Shown piece after piece: positions 34,473 through 45,941 of a stretch of DNA of 64,000 bases. The DNA is from Cryptomeria japonica (taxonomy: Eukaryota; Streptophyta; Pinopsida; Cupressales; Cupressaceae): the NCBI RefSeq assembly GCF_030272615.1, contig NC_081410.1:222757415-222821414 (forward strand), in the 5' to 3' direction. The stretch's first letter is position 1. Each line of letters begins with the position of its first letter. Below the pieces are notes generated by a model that was given only the letters and a program-made list of their open reading frames with translations, searched no databases and was not told the origin of the DNA. Both the position numbers and the translations under genes were made by a program.

Positions 34473-34870
34473 GTCCTGAAATAATTCAAAAAAATCAAAT
34501 AATGTCCTGAAATAATCTAAAAAAAAAATCAAATAATGTCCTGAAAAAAATTCATAAAAATCGAAAAATGACCTGAAATAAGATCATAAAAATTGAAAAA
34601 AGTCCTGCAAAAAATCCTAAAAATTTCAAAAAGTCCTGCAAAAAATTCATAAAAATCTCAAAACGTCCTGAAAAAATTCATAAAAATCTCAAAATGTCCT
34701 GAAAAAAGTCATAAAAATTGGAAAATGACCTGAAATAAAATCATAAAAATTGAAAAAAGTCCTGAAAAAAAATTCTAAAAATTTCAAAAATGTCCTGAAG
34801 AAATCCATAAAAATCGAAAAATGTCCTGAAAAAATCTCTAAAAATCAAATAAAGTCCTGAAAAAATGAAC
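34473..34870 (+). repeat. 31-bp minisatellite of F 3' region
   Basis: About thirteen units marked by GTCCTGAA or GACCTGAA at 34473, 34504, 34538, 34570, 34602, 34633, 34665, 34696 and on to 34853, spaced 31-34 bp with A-rich spacers. Confidence 0.92.
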
Positions 34871-35103
34871 AAAAAAATTGTAAAAACTCCAAAAACCAAA
34901 ACAAACATTTTGCAATAAAGTATTCCCTTTATGCATTGACAGATCAGTGAGCATTCCTCCAACGACTCGTAATCAAACATTGTGCTTTAATGAAATCATG
35001 CGTTAATAGATGAACCTTTTCAGTCAACTCAAACATTCAAACTGATCACAATTGTCTTATCACTCGAATATCAGCATCAAAATCATTTGTCCTTGTCACA
35101 TTA

Positions 35104-35218
35104 TCATGGGTCTTATACAGGGTGTGGTATACTCGAAACCAGACTGTGTCCTGTCTTAGACGGGGTACCACATTTCCTGAAACCAGACAACATGATCGTC
35201 CTATCAGCGCGTTCAACT
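35104..35218 (+). other. Conserved non-coding block, F copy
   Basis: It has GAAACCAGAC at 35135-35144 and 35179-35188 and inverted arms GTGGTA (35124-35129) and TACCAC (35166-35171). The match to E (18427-18537) is much better than the surrounding sequence, suggesting constraint or a recent exchange. Confidence 0.7.
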
Positions 35219-35969
35219 TTTGACAATGAAGATCAAGATGTTTGTTTGATTTGCTTGAATCTGTGAGTCTTATCTTTTTATTGATTTATCTTTGGCTTCG
35301 ATCATGTCCCTATGTTGCTCGATGATGTCACTGAGTGATTTAGAGTGACCGGGATGGCTCATGGTCTCTTTTTTTGATTGTGATTGTCGTTTGTCTGTGA
35401 TGTGTCTGTCTTTTGCAAATCGGGTTGCATTTCAGCTCTGGCCTTCAATGCCATGATGCTACGCATCCATTTTGCTAAATAAAAATAAAGGTTCTCACCT
35501 ACAAAGTGCATTATTGAAAGCAAATTTTCATCATCTCTAACTGTCTTCTATCTTATTTCTTCTTACTAACACTTCTTCCGTCCGGTCGGATAGTCAGTTC
35601 GGTCTAGTGCTCCGATATCCACGCACATATACTACATCCTGCATTCATGTGGTTAGTACATTTGCATTCCATCACATATTACATCAAGCATTTTATCCAT
35701 TTCATTTCATAAATGCATCAAAAAAAAAAAAACATAAAAATGCATCCATACATGTTCATAAACCAGTGCATAAGTCATCCATACATAGCAAAATCACTAC
35801 ATCAGTCATAACATATTGCATCCATCCTATCGATGCCTATCATATCACATATCATCATAATGTCGGAGTACAAAATCGGACTGTCTGTCCTAAGTATGGC
35901 CCGCAGGCTGACTACATAATGGCAAACTACATGATGTCCACTGTCTGTCATATGGAGCACGTGCCTCTG

Positions 35970-37733
35970 TCACTGGGTGCTCCCTCTGTCCTCCTCATCC
36001 CTACCATGTCTCGCAGATGATGTACCTGGTCCTGGTCCTGGCTGCGGTGGTCTCATCGGTCCACTCCCTCCTATGCTGCTCAATGACCTCCGAGAGCGTG
36101 ACCTGCTCTCTGTCCTCGATCGTGCCCGATATGAAGGTGCTCTCCGCTCCGGTGGAACTGCACCCTCATATAGTGTCCTCCAGTACAGTCTCTCCTCGCC
36201 GGTCTCTACCAGCATCTGTGCCATCTCCCGTGCACTGGCATCCCTGATCGACCCAATGAACTCAGTGACTCTCTATCCCTCTCGCTGTGCGTGAACTATG
36301 GCTGTATCCCGAGCCTCTATGAGTCTGGCTATCTCCGCTCTGAACTGCTCATGCTGTCTCTTCAATATTGCAATATAATCCTGCTGGCTCGCTATGGTAG
36401 CCCGGTACATGTCTATCTCCTCTGTCCTAGCTATCTCTGGCTCTATGGGAATATCTTGCAAAGTCTCCTGATCCGCTGTGTCTGGCTCCTCGTCATCCTC
36501 CTCATCCTCGTCATCCTCCTCGTCCTCATCATCTCCCTCCTCTCCTGTGAGTGGGAAGTCCTCCTGTCTCCTCGGTACTGGAATATCCGGATCGGTCAAA
36601 GGCACTGGCCGTTGCTGTGCGAACCATGTCTCATACTCCTCTGTAGTCCCAGCATCTACCACATCTGACATCCAATCCCACTGTCTCTGCTGTAACTGTG
36701 CAAAGTCGGCATATGCTATACGTGGCTGAATCATACTACCCCACTGACTCGTCTCTCGGTGAGATCGAGCAACGCATGCAGTCCTCCAAGGAACATCCTG
36801 TGTCTCTCCAAACTGTCGCCGAACTCTCTCTGGAAGGTATAACTCAATCACTCTCTGGCGGTTCACTGGTCGCCCAATCAAGTACCTCTCCTGTCTGTAG
36901 TATGGTAACTCCTTATGATCATCTGACCATCCGGGGCAATCTAGATATGGCCTCCATATGAACTCCCTAAGTCTGTCTAGCTCATGTCGCCAGTATAATA
37001 TGTATCCAAAAGGACCCTGTCTCAGTGCTCCACCATAGCTGTACACGTATGGTCGGTGTGGTACCACCTGTCTATCTGTAATCGGCCGACATATGGCAAT
37101 ATGCTCAAATGCCCATACCTGAAGCAATGTCACTCCACAACTCAGCGTCTGCACTCCCTGATATGCTATCTGATGCAGCTGGAAATATAACATAGCAAGT
37201 ACACATGGTCCCCATGCGTACACTGTCCCCTCTGTCACCATCTGCTCTAATACTCTTCCCCAACCAATAGGGAATCCATGTCCTCGTCTATCACCTGCCA
37301 GAAGACATGCTATGACCACTGCTATCACCACACATCGCTGCTCATACTCGGCTGCCATAGTCTCCCACCGAATCTCCCTCTCGACAATGTCTAGATCCTC
37401 TGCGTCACACTCAAACAGTCTGCATAACGCGTCTCTCCCTGTCACTGGGTCGTACTCTATCATCTCCCCATGTATAGGAATGCGGAGGATGCGCCATACA
37501 TCCTCTAGAGTCACTGTCGCCTCGCCAGTCGCCAAATGGAATGAGGAAGTCTCTGAATGCCATCGCTCTGCCAATGCGGTAAGCAATCCTGTGTTTGCCC
37601 TAATTTCGGGCATATATGTGATGTAATACAATCCCAGTCCAGCTAATGTGTCTCTCTCTGTGCTCCTGAGTCTATGTCGTAGCATGAAACAGTCCGGTCG
37701 ATTCTCCCGTGCGATCAATGGATATTGTCGACT
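35970..37733 (-). CDS. PMD protein of element F, exon 2 (with an in-frame TAG at 36273-36275)
   Basis: The open frame runs 37733 to 36273 (486 codons after the proposed acceptor; an unspliced ATG lies at 37739). The plant mobile domain fills the first two thirds (ALAERWHSETSSFHLATGE, VTLEDVWRILRIPIHGEM, RRGHGFPIGWGR, WRPYLDCPGW). An acidic run (GEEGDDEDEEDDEDEEDD) and a coiled-coil segment follow. The same frame stays open past the TAG to 35970, giving an Arg/Ser-rich tail (RARSRTESRSRSRRSLSS); E has CAG at that codon. F therefore probably makes a shortened protein. Proposed exon 1 is 38119-38196. PMD proteins are plant-specific and occur in host genes and in transposons; the function here is unknown. 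Confidence 0.85.
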
Positions 37734-38118
37734 CTGCATCACAATCGGGGCATCATTTTGTCAGTTTTAGGGTTTTGCTCCTACGGGTTGCATTTCCTCA
37801 TTTTCATGTCCAAATTGGGGTGTTTTTCATCTACATTGGCCTATCCTACCCTTCCCCCCCCCTGTTAGGTCATTTGCATGCAATTTCACCTCAAAACTAG
37901 GTTTTTTTGACAACTTGCGCCTGTGTTGGATAAACTTGCGCCTGTGTTAGATTAATTGCGCTTGTGTATTCATACACAAGCGCAGAACTCCTTACACAAG
38001 CGCAGGTTTAGACCACACAAGCGCAGGAGTTCATTTTGGTGCCTCCTGTGGGTCCCGCAATGTCCCGTAAGCCATCAAAATTCATGAAATCAAAAACATG
38101 GGTTTTTGCGATACATAC
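37734..38118 (-). other. Proposed phase-0 intron of the F PMD gene
   Basis: Minus-strand donor GTATGT after codon 26, CTGAC branch-like site about 26 nt before a GCAG acceptor, 385 nt. Element E has the same donor and acceptor at equivalent places (340 nt). Splicing keeps the frame. It contains the mirrored periodic array at 37916-38025. This is a prediction without transcript evidence. Confidence 0.6.
37916..38025. repeat. Mirrored periodic array in the PMD intron
   Basis: TGCGCYTGTGT at 37916, 37937 and 37957, then its inverse ACACAAGCGCA at 37974, 37994 and 38015, at the same 20-21 bp spacing as the leader array. The two central units form a 13-bp perfect stem (37957-37969 with 37972-37984, 2-nt loop). 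Confidence 0.92.
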
Positions 38119-38196
38119 CGCTGCTCCTGCATCCTCCGGTCGTCTGAATGTGCGTACACGTTCTCCAAGGTGATCTGCTGTTGGAATGTTCGCCAT
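38119..38196 (-). CDS. PMD gene of F, proposed exon 1
   Basis: 26 codons from ATG at 38196 (MANIPTADHLGERVRTF...) to GCAGCG before GTATGT. The context GACAGATGGCGAAC is a good plant start. E has the same 26-codon exon at 15292-15369 with similar residues. The ORF runs on to 38008 if unspliced. Confidence 0.6.
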
Positions 38197-38279
38197 CTGT
38201 CTGCAAGTGTCCTTGTCCAGAGCAACAAATCCTTCTCTTTAGCTAGTACAAATGAGTCATTTTCACCCTCTTGGTCCCA

Positions 38280-38285
38280 TTTATA
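38280..38285 (-). promoter_or_regulatory. TATA box of the F PMD gene
   Basis: TATAAA in GCTATAAATGGG on the minus strand, 84 nt before the ATG at 38196, the same distance as in E. It suggests a separate promoter next to the 3' LTR that fires into the element. Confidence 0.65.
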
Positions 38286-38576
38286 GCTCTTTGTCATTGC
38301 ATAGATGGACGTGCATCCTCTCCATCTTATGTTGGTCGCGGTCTTGTGCACCTTAAATTGTTTGTCCTTCATGCATCCGATCTCCGATTGTCAGTCCGTT
38401 TGATCCTGTCATTTTTATCGATCAATTGGCCTCTTTTCTGCATGTTTCCGGCCAATTCCTCGAGGGGGCATGCATATGTCATTGTTATTGTCTGGGGCAT
38501 TTTCATATGTCATTGTTATTGTCTGGGGCATTTTCGTTATTGTTCTTTGAAACAACGCTCAGAATCGCATTGTCTC

Positions 38577-38590
38577 AAAGAGGGGCAAAA
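38577..38590 (+). other. Polypurine tract of F
   Basis: AAAGAGGGGCAAAA directly before the 3' LTR, identical to that of E. Confidence 0.85.
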
Positions 38591-40213
38591 TGTAGACACC
38601 CAAAAATGGTCAACGCTTGCGAGGTCATACTTTAACATTTGCGCATTGCCTCATTTTAGGTTTTTGCGTCGCATTAACATTTCTCCTATGTCACGCACTT
38701 GATTTTTATCATTTGCAAACATTGAGTCATTCTTCTACATTCTTCAATCATCTCGTCCTTGAATTTGGTCTTGTCAACAACATTATCCAGTCATGATTTT
38801 GATCGATTTTATCTTATTGCATCAATGAGCATGCTTATTTGTCATCATTTTGGACATCGTCAATCCTAATTAGGGTTTTGTCCTCTTATCAATCTTATCA
38901 TCAATCTTATCATTTTGGACATCGTCAATCCTAATTAGGGTTTTGTGCTCTTTTCAATCTTGTCGATTTATCATCAATCCTTCAACCTTGTCATTTTAAC
39001 GATCGATTTGTCATCGATCGTTGTCATGTTCAATCTTGTCATTTTGCGATCGATTTGTCATTGATCATGGTTATTTTCAATCTTGTCATCTTGCAATCCA
39101 TTTTGTTGTCGATCCTTGTCCACTTGTCAATTTTGTCATTTTGCGACCGATTTGTCATCGATCGTTGTCTGTCTCAATTGTGTCAATTTGGATCAATTTG
39201 TCATTGTTCCTCGTTAATTGGCGCATTTTCTCAATCATTTTGTCGCATTGGTCATTTATCAAAATCAAATCATGACATTAATTATCTCTAATCAAGACCT
39301 AATTGTCATTTTCGCATTTCTAATTCGTCTTCTAGGGTTTTATGATTTAGTCATTTAACCTAATTCGCCATTTCTTCCTCTAGGATTACTAAATTACTTG
39401 TTAATCCTAAGTCTTCTTATTACAATTAAATCTTTATTTAATTGGCTAATTATTCTTCTTTGTGAATTGATTAATAAATGAAAAATTATTAATTAATTCA
39501 CTAATTCCTAAATCCTATTTTTCATCAATTTCTAATTCCTATTTCCTAATTGGTCATCAATTTCAATTTTCCTAATTTTCAAATTTCTAATTTCTTTTCC
39601 CTCCTATTTCATCTCCTAATTCTATGGGAATGACATTTCAATTTGTCATAAATTGTCATAATTGACAATCAATCAATTTTGACATAGAATGTGTCATAAT
39701 TTGTCATCAAATTGTCAATCAATCAAATTGTGCATGGAAAGTGCATAATTTGTCATAATTTGTCATATTGATTTGCAATTTCCATTTGAATTGCATCATG
39801 CCAATTTTGTGATTTCTCCAATTTCTCTATAAATTGGATAATTTTCTTCAATCAATCCCCTTCGAATCTTCAACCCCTTCAATTACTTCTTGAAATCCGA
39901 ATTGTTGTCAAACTATCAAATCTTAGTTCTAGTACTCTTGAGCTTTTTGCTTTCAATTGTGAGGGCACTTGTAGGTGAGATCCACAAAACTATTGAAGAG
40001 GAAAGAACAACAATGGAGCCGCATGGAAGGAGTATTCAATCTTGGATCTGGTTTGCTTAATGTTTTCTTTTGAATGCTTCATTTTCATACCTTCATTGAA
40101 TGTGCTTTAGAATTAGGTTCATTTCCATGAGTATTCCTTTGATTAAGCTATCATATCTTGTGTTGTGATTGATATATACTTATCTTGTGATGATTCCTAA
40201 TTTCTATGCTACA
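38591..40213 (+). repeat. 3' LTR of element F
   Basis: 1623 bp; equal in length and by eye in sequence to 21973-23595. The TATA candidate is at 39827-39835 and the 47-bp repeats at about 39001-39178. Confidence 0.95.
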
Positions 40214-40218
40214 CTTTG
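40214..40218. repeat. Target-site duplication of F, right
   Basis: CTTTG, matching 21968-21972. Confidence 0.95.
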
Positions 40219-43200
40219 GATTGAGTTTTAGCTTGTAGGTCGCCATTCGGTCAAAGATTGGCCCAGGATGGCTAGATGACTATCTCTAGTGATAGATTTG
40301 CATAATAAGTCATCAACATAGTCTTGCATCAAAGTATGCATGAAATCATGGAAAATTATCGTCATAGCTCTTTGATATGTTGCACCAGCATTTTTAAGAC
40401 CAAAGGGCATCACATTCCAGCAGTAAGTACCGCAAGCACAGGTGAAGGCAGTCTTATGTTGATCTTCAGGAGCAATGCAAATTTGGTTATAGCCGGAGAA
40501 ACCATCCATCAATGAGAGCATCTCATATCCAGCAGTCATGTCAACTATGATGTCTATATTTGGCAGTGGAAAATCATCTTTAGGGAATGCTTTATTAAGA
40601 TCCCTAAAATCCATATAGATTCTAATGCCCCCAGTTACCTTGCTAACTGGTAGCAAATTGGAAATCCAGTCTGCATAATCGATGGGTCTGATAAAGCCCA
40701 CATCTAGTAATTTTTTTAGTTCTACCTTGACCAAGAGAGCTACCTAGGGATGCATCTTTCTGAGTTTCTATTTGACAGGCTTGGCATCTGCTTTTAATGG
40801 CAAGTGATGAAGGACTAATTTTGGATCAAGGCTAGGCATATCTACATAGGACCATGCAAAGCTGATCTTCTTCTCAAGAAAGAAGTTGACTAAATCTATC
40901 TTTTCCTATTTTGATAAAGAAGTAGCGAAATGAATGACCTTAGGGTTGTCAGGTGTACCCAAATTGATTTCTTCAGTCATTTCAACAAGCAATGTTGTTT
41001 TATCCTAACTTGATAGGGGTATGTCCACTCTTCCACCTTTGGGCGTCTCAGAGAGGTTTTCACCCGCAGGTACATCTTTTATTTTTAGTTTTGTATGATC
41101 AGAGAGTGCCTTACGGTTTTCACTCAAAGACCTATCTTTTTTATTTTGTACTTTTTCTTTTCTTTTTTCATTTTGATGACTGGAAGATGGAGTTGACTCC
41201 CCAAAATATGTTGTGGAATCTAGATCAATAGAAAATCCTGCCTTATGATCACCTTGTGGTATGCCTTCCCGTAGTCCAAGGAATTCTGCAATTGCTTCAT
41301 CATTTTGAAAATAGTCCAATGTGAGTGGTTCCTGTTGGTCATGTTGGATAAGCTGTGGATAGACAAGGGGCATGTCATCATTGGTTTTAAGGAGGGAGAG
41401 GGCCGAGATGGTAAAGATGTAAACATCCGTGGTATCACTGTCCGAACTGCTCACATCTGATTTAGAGCTTGGATCCCAGAATGACTCTATCCAAGCATTA
41501 GGACATGTTTTAGGAGGGGGAGTTATTTCATGTTTGTCTTCCATGGGCAAATCATCAGGGTCAAGGAAAACATTGTCAAGGGCATAGGAACTAGAGGAAA
41601 AGGAACTCCACTCCCATTCATTGGAATCAGTTTCGGGTCGGGTATCCTCAGGTGTTGTTTCATCATCAGAGTCATGTCCCTTTCCACATGTGGTCATTTT
41701 GGTAGACGAGGGTCCAATTCGCAATGGCACAAAACCTAACCCTAAAGTTGGAGGTCGCATCTTGGGTATATTAGGTTCTAGCCTTCCTTTCTTGTCAGGG
41801 CCTAAGCCACTGCAGCCGTCATATCCTTTCTTCTGCAGCATAGTAAATCCTTTGCCATACCGCTCCACCGGCAACCTGATAGGTGGTGTCTCAGTTGGAT
41901 CCTTCTAAAGCCAATTTATGACATCATCATCCAAAGTTTCTTTGTCAAGTTCACCCTATCTTGTAAATGTAGTGGGGGGATGATATTGAATAACTACCTT
42001 AGGTTCCTTTTGCAACAAATGTGGTTTGCCATATGATTTTGGAGATATTGGTAAATTCCTGATGAGGAATGTTTGAGCCATTGAATACTCTCCGCATCCT
42101 TGGTCCTGTATCTTCAATTTTCCTTTGACAGCATCTAACAATTCAATAGGATCCACATAACTATGTGAGTGAGCCTCTCTATTGACTAGGACTTGCTACA
42201 GCAGAGAATCCTTCAGAGCAGCACAAAATTGAAATGGATTAGGATCTCCTAGAATTGTTATCTCAGTTCCATTGTAAGGATATTTTAAACATTGATGATA
42301 AGTGGATGGAACTGCTTTCATTGCGTGGATCCACGGACAGCCAAGAATCATATTGTAAGGGAGATCGAGGTCTAGGACCTGCAGGAAAGTGTTTTCTGTC
42401 ACTGGACCGACTCTGATAGGCAATGTAATTATCCCTTTAGATGGGCGCTCAGAATCATCATATGCTTTGATTGTTATTCTTTTGGAAGAATCAATGTCAT
42501 TTTCTGTATAACCCAAGCCAATGACCACTCTCAAGGTACAAATGTTAAGACCCGCTCCGCCATCTATCAAGACTCGTCAGATTTTGCAATTATGGACAAA
42601 GACTTCAAGATGTAAAGGATCATTACGAGGGAGCTTATCAGGAGAGATATCGTTATCAGAAAATGCAACGTGTTGGGAAATAGCTAGATGTCCTATTCGG
42701 GCTTGAAATTGGTTAACATCAATGTCTGTCAGGATGGTGGACTCAATTAAAGCTTTATCTAGGACTGCGCAATGCATAGGGGATATTTTCAACAACTCAA
42801 GGATCGATATTTGTGTAGGTGTCTTTCCTAGATGATCTAGGAGATTATATTGACTTGTAGAAGTTGACTTGGGAGGAGTTGCAGGAGCTCCTTTTAGGAC
42901 TATTTTGGATCGACGAGTGGTGACTGTGCAAGAAGGATCTTGTCCCTTTATTCTTAGGGTGGAAACATACTCATTTGACACTTGAAAACAATTGATGACA
43001 TTGTTATAACTAGTATTTGCATAATTTGTTGTTTGGGTAGAGTTTCAAGAAGACGCTTTACCCTTGTCATGATCAAGCAAAGGAGTTTTGAAAATTGTAT
43101 GATCAGTGTTAGAGGTCGCGTTGGGTGGATCTACCTCAATTACTCCTTTCTCTAACAAGTCTTGAATCATATGTTTCAATTGAAAACATGATGCAGTTTT

Positions 43201-45941
43201 ATGTCCTTTTGATCAATGGTATTCACAATATGCATTATAATTCCACCAATGCGGCTTTACCAATGGTTCTGCCTTGATATCTGGTAACTTGATAAATTTT
43301 GCTTGTATTAATTATTTCATTACTGACTCAATAGGCTCTCCCAATGGCGTAAATTGTCGAGGAGGTCCATCCCTTGATCGAAAAGGTTTTTGTTGTTGGT
43401 TTTGATGCTGACCTTGTTGTTGATTATATTGTTGAGTGTATTGTTGAGTATGTTGTTGGTATTGCACTGTTGAGTAACATTGCTCGCTGGTGTTTGATTT
43501 TGTTCCATAGTTGACATATTAGGAACACTCAATTTCTTGATTGTGAACAGGGGTTGATTTGCATGCACCGCTCTTGCGTCAACAACTCCATCATTAGTGA
43601 CATTCTTGTTTTTGTACCAAAATCTATTTCTGTCCCTTGAATTATTTGTGTTGTCACTATCCTTGTTGAGCTTAATGATTCCCTTAGCTACAAGAGCAGT
43701 TTCAATGTTCATCCCTTTCTTAATGACTTTCTCAATAGTACTGGGACTTTTCAATTTGAGTTCATACATCATTTTTGGGACCAAATTTTGGATAAACAAG
43801 TTCACTTGTTGTTCTTCAGGTATATCTAGGGAAGAACGACTATACAAGCTTCGCCATCGTTGCAAGAAAGTCACTAATGGTTCACCTTGCTTTTTCTTGG
43901 TGTTGCATAAATTTGACATGGTCACGTCACTGTCAATGTTGAATGCAAAGTGAGATATAAACTTTTGAGCCAATTCCGACCAAGTCTTTATATTTCCTGG
44001 CATATGCGAATACCAATCCATGGCTTGTCTCGTGAGACTTTGTGCAAATAAGTGCATTAAATCTGTTTCCTCATAACTCACTTCGGTACACGCTGTGAAA
44101 AATGCTCAAATGTGATCTTTTGGATTGCCATTCCCTTTATATTTCTCAAAATTAGGTGCCTCAAAATGCTTAGGGAAGGGAGGCATGTATAAGCTCTTGT
44201 CAAATGGATTAGGACATAAATCTTGATCTGTGTACAACTTCTTTGTTCCTTTGGTTTCTAATGCATCGACTTGTCGTTGCAACTTCTCAAGTTGTTACGC
44301 AATTGTGTCAGATTTTGGAGGTCCATCATTAATCCTGATGGGTACTCTTTGTCGATACATCGTGTTTTCGATCGGTTGTTGATGCTCTAAAATTGCCATC
44401 TTTGGTGTCTCCGGCATATAATGTTCTTGGTACACCTCTTGTTGTTGTGGTTGTGCCATGCCTTGATATTGACCTTGTTGCTATGCTTCTTGTGGTGGAA
44501 TCATCGTTTGTAGCCTAGGTTGATATTGCAATTGAGGGTGTTGTTGATATTGCACAGGCATCAATTGTGGTTGTGAAGTATGATAGCTTGTTTGTCTTGG
44601 CACATATTGAGGCACGTGTTGTTGTTGATGCTGACGAATCGGAATTTGCTGACTTTGTGCCAATTGTTGTTGTTGCGGTGTAAATCCCATCATTTGCAAA
44701 AAACTTTGTTTGGGAGGTTTTTGTTGTTTCTCCTTAAGATGGGGTATGACACTTGCATTGACTTGTTGTGTTGTTTGTGCAATCCATTGTGGTGGTTGCA
44801 AGTTTGTATTAACTTGTAATGGTGCAGAGGGCACTACAACTTGTTGTCGAATGCGATATTGTTGTTGTTGTGCATTGTTTGTTTGCACATTCGATTGTAC
44901 CTTTTGTGTATTACTCAATTGTTGCAACATTTGTTGTTGGTGCAAACCACTATCTGTAGCTCTTTGTGTCACCATTATCAAAGGATCTATCACAATAGTT
45001 TGCATAACAGGTACTTGAGTGTTTGGCAAATATTTTGAACTTAATGGGACATAGGAACTTTGTTGCATTGTGGAATTATTTTGGACATTGGTGAGATTAG
45101 GCATTCCAGTCGTGAAGCTTTCTTGCATCTTAGATTTTGATCCAATTTTATGCATGTGAGGAACCACTTCTTGTTGAGGGACAACTGTCAATATTTGTGT
45201 GGTCCTCATTTGATCTTATGTTACAAGTGTTGTGTTAAATAATGGATTATTTATTGTCTCAAATGGTGACTTTTGAGGAATAGTCACTGTCAATGCCTTT
45301 GAAGCATGTTTACTCATCAAGGTAGGTTGAGTTTCTTTTTGCACATGTTCTTCATTTGGATGCAGAGAGAAACATAACAGCTCACCGCCTTGTTGTTTTT
45401 GCACATTGATTTGCTCACTTGAGGAGGTCACATTACTCATCATGTCAAGATATTTTTGTGGGAACGTCTTAAAGACCTTGTTCAAGAATTTATCCATCTT
45501 TTTTGTCAACTTTGGATCTTGAAGGAACATATCAACATCATCAGAGGCATCGGAATCTGATGAAGAATTTGGTAAAATATTTGGATTTGTTTCTTATTGA
45601 ATGCCTTGATCTGAACCAAATCCTTGTGAAAGAGTTTGTTCCTCATATAATGTTTGATTTTGAATGTCATGTTGCAGGTTCAGTTGATTCCAATCAAAAG
45701 GTGCATTTCCCCTTGGTGTTGGTGGAACACTCCCATGTCCTAGTTTCATGGGTACAAACACTGGTTCATATAATGGAGGTGGTCCAAATTGAACCATTCC
45801 ATATGGTGGTAATGATGTACTTGATGAACCTTCAATCTGTACTATTTGACTAGTTTGAAACTATGAATTTGATATGTTGTCAATGGGTTGATACGTTGGT
45901 TTGCCCATCTTCTTAGATTTTGACCTTGTCTCAACAGGCAT
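40219..45941 (-). pseudogene. Element E Gag-Pol, 5' part (Gag to RT), broken
   Basis: It starts at ATG 45939-45941 (MPVETRSKSKKMGK) as in F. Open pieces: 45594-45797, 45216-45530 and 44481-45209 (Gln-rich N-terminus); 43320-44081 (Gag core, NIKTWSELAQKFISHF); 42577-42981; 42196-42570 (protease DGGAGLNICTL, ILGCPW with Arg changed to Cys); 41956-42156; 41005-41874 (G-patch and acidic linker); 40228-40734 (RT with YVDD). Stops and frame changes separate them. RT is cut at 40214 by F and resumes at 21972. Compared with F, the order and length are kept, so E was once complete. Confidence 0.88.

Larger units (their letters stand above)
34003..35969 (+). other. 3' non-coding region of F between convergent genes
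   Basis: Gag-Pol ends at 34002 and the antisense PMD reading ends at 35970. The 2 kb between has no supported ORF. It holds an A-rich tract (34037-34143), a duplicated box (34161-34222), a minisatellite (34473-34870) and a conserved block (35104-35218). It probably serves as 3' UTR for both transcripts. Tat elements are known for variable, repeat-rich 3' regions. Confidence 0.75.
21973..40213 (+). mobile_element. Element F: complete, apparently young Ty3/gypsy Tat-lineage retrotransposon
   Basis: 18,241 bp with 1623-bp LTRs that look identical, 5-bp target duplications CTTTG, primer site, polypurine tract and an uninterrupted 2761-codon Gag-Pol. Its cargo is an antisense PMD gene. It is inserted in the RT region of element E in opposite orientation: removing F and one CTTTG makes the E frame contiguous (NPK|KCVFGV). 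The second RNase H places it in Tat. All catalytic motifs are present, so it could be autonomous. Confidence 0.95.

Noticed and set aside
36478-36729. Plus-strand ORF starting with a long poly-Ser run
   Set aside because: It is the complement of the Asp/Glu-rich acidic stretch of the PMD gene.
38082-38372. Minus-strand 96-aa ORF overlapping PMD exon 1
   Set aside because: It is in a different frame, has no counterpart in E, and crosses the conserved TATA box and start region.
44580-45038. Plus-strand ORFs rich in Leu and Cys
   Set aside because: They are shadows of the Gln-rich Gag region of element E on the minus strand.
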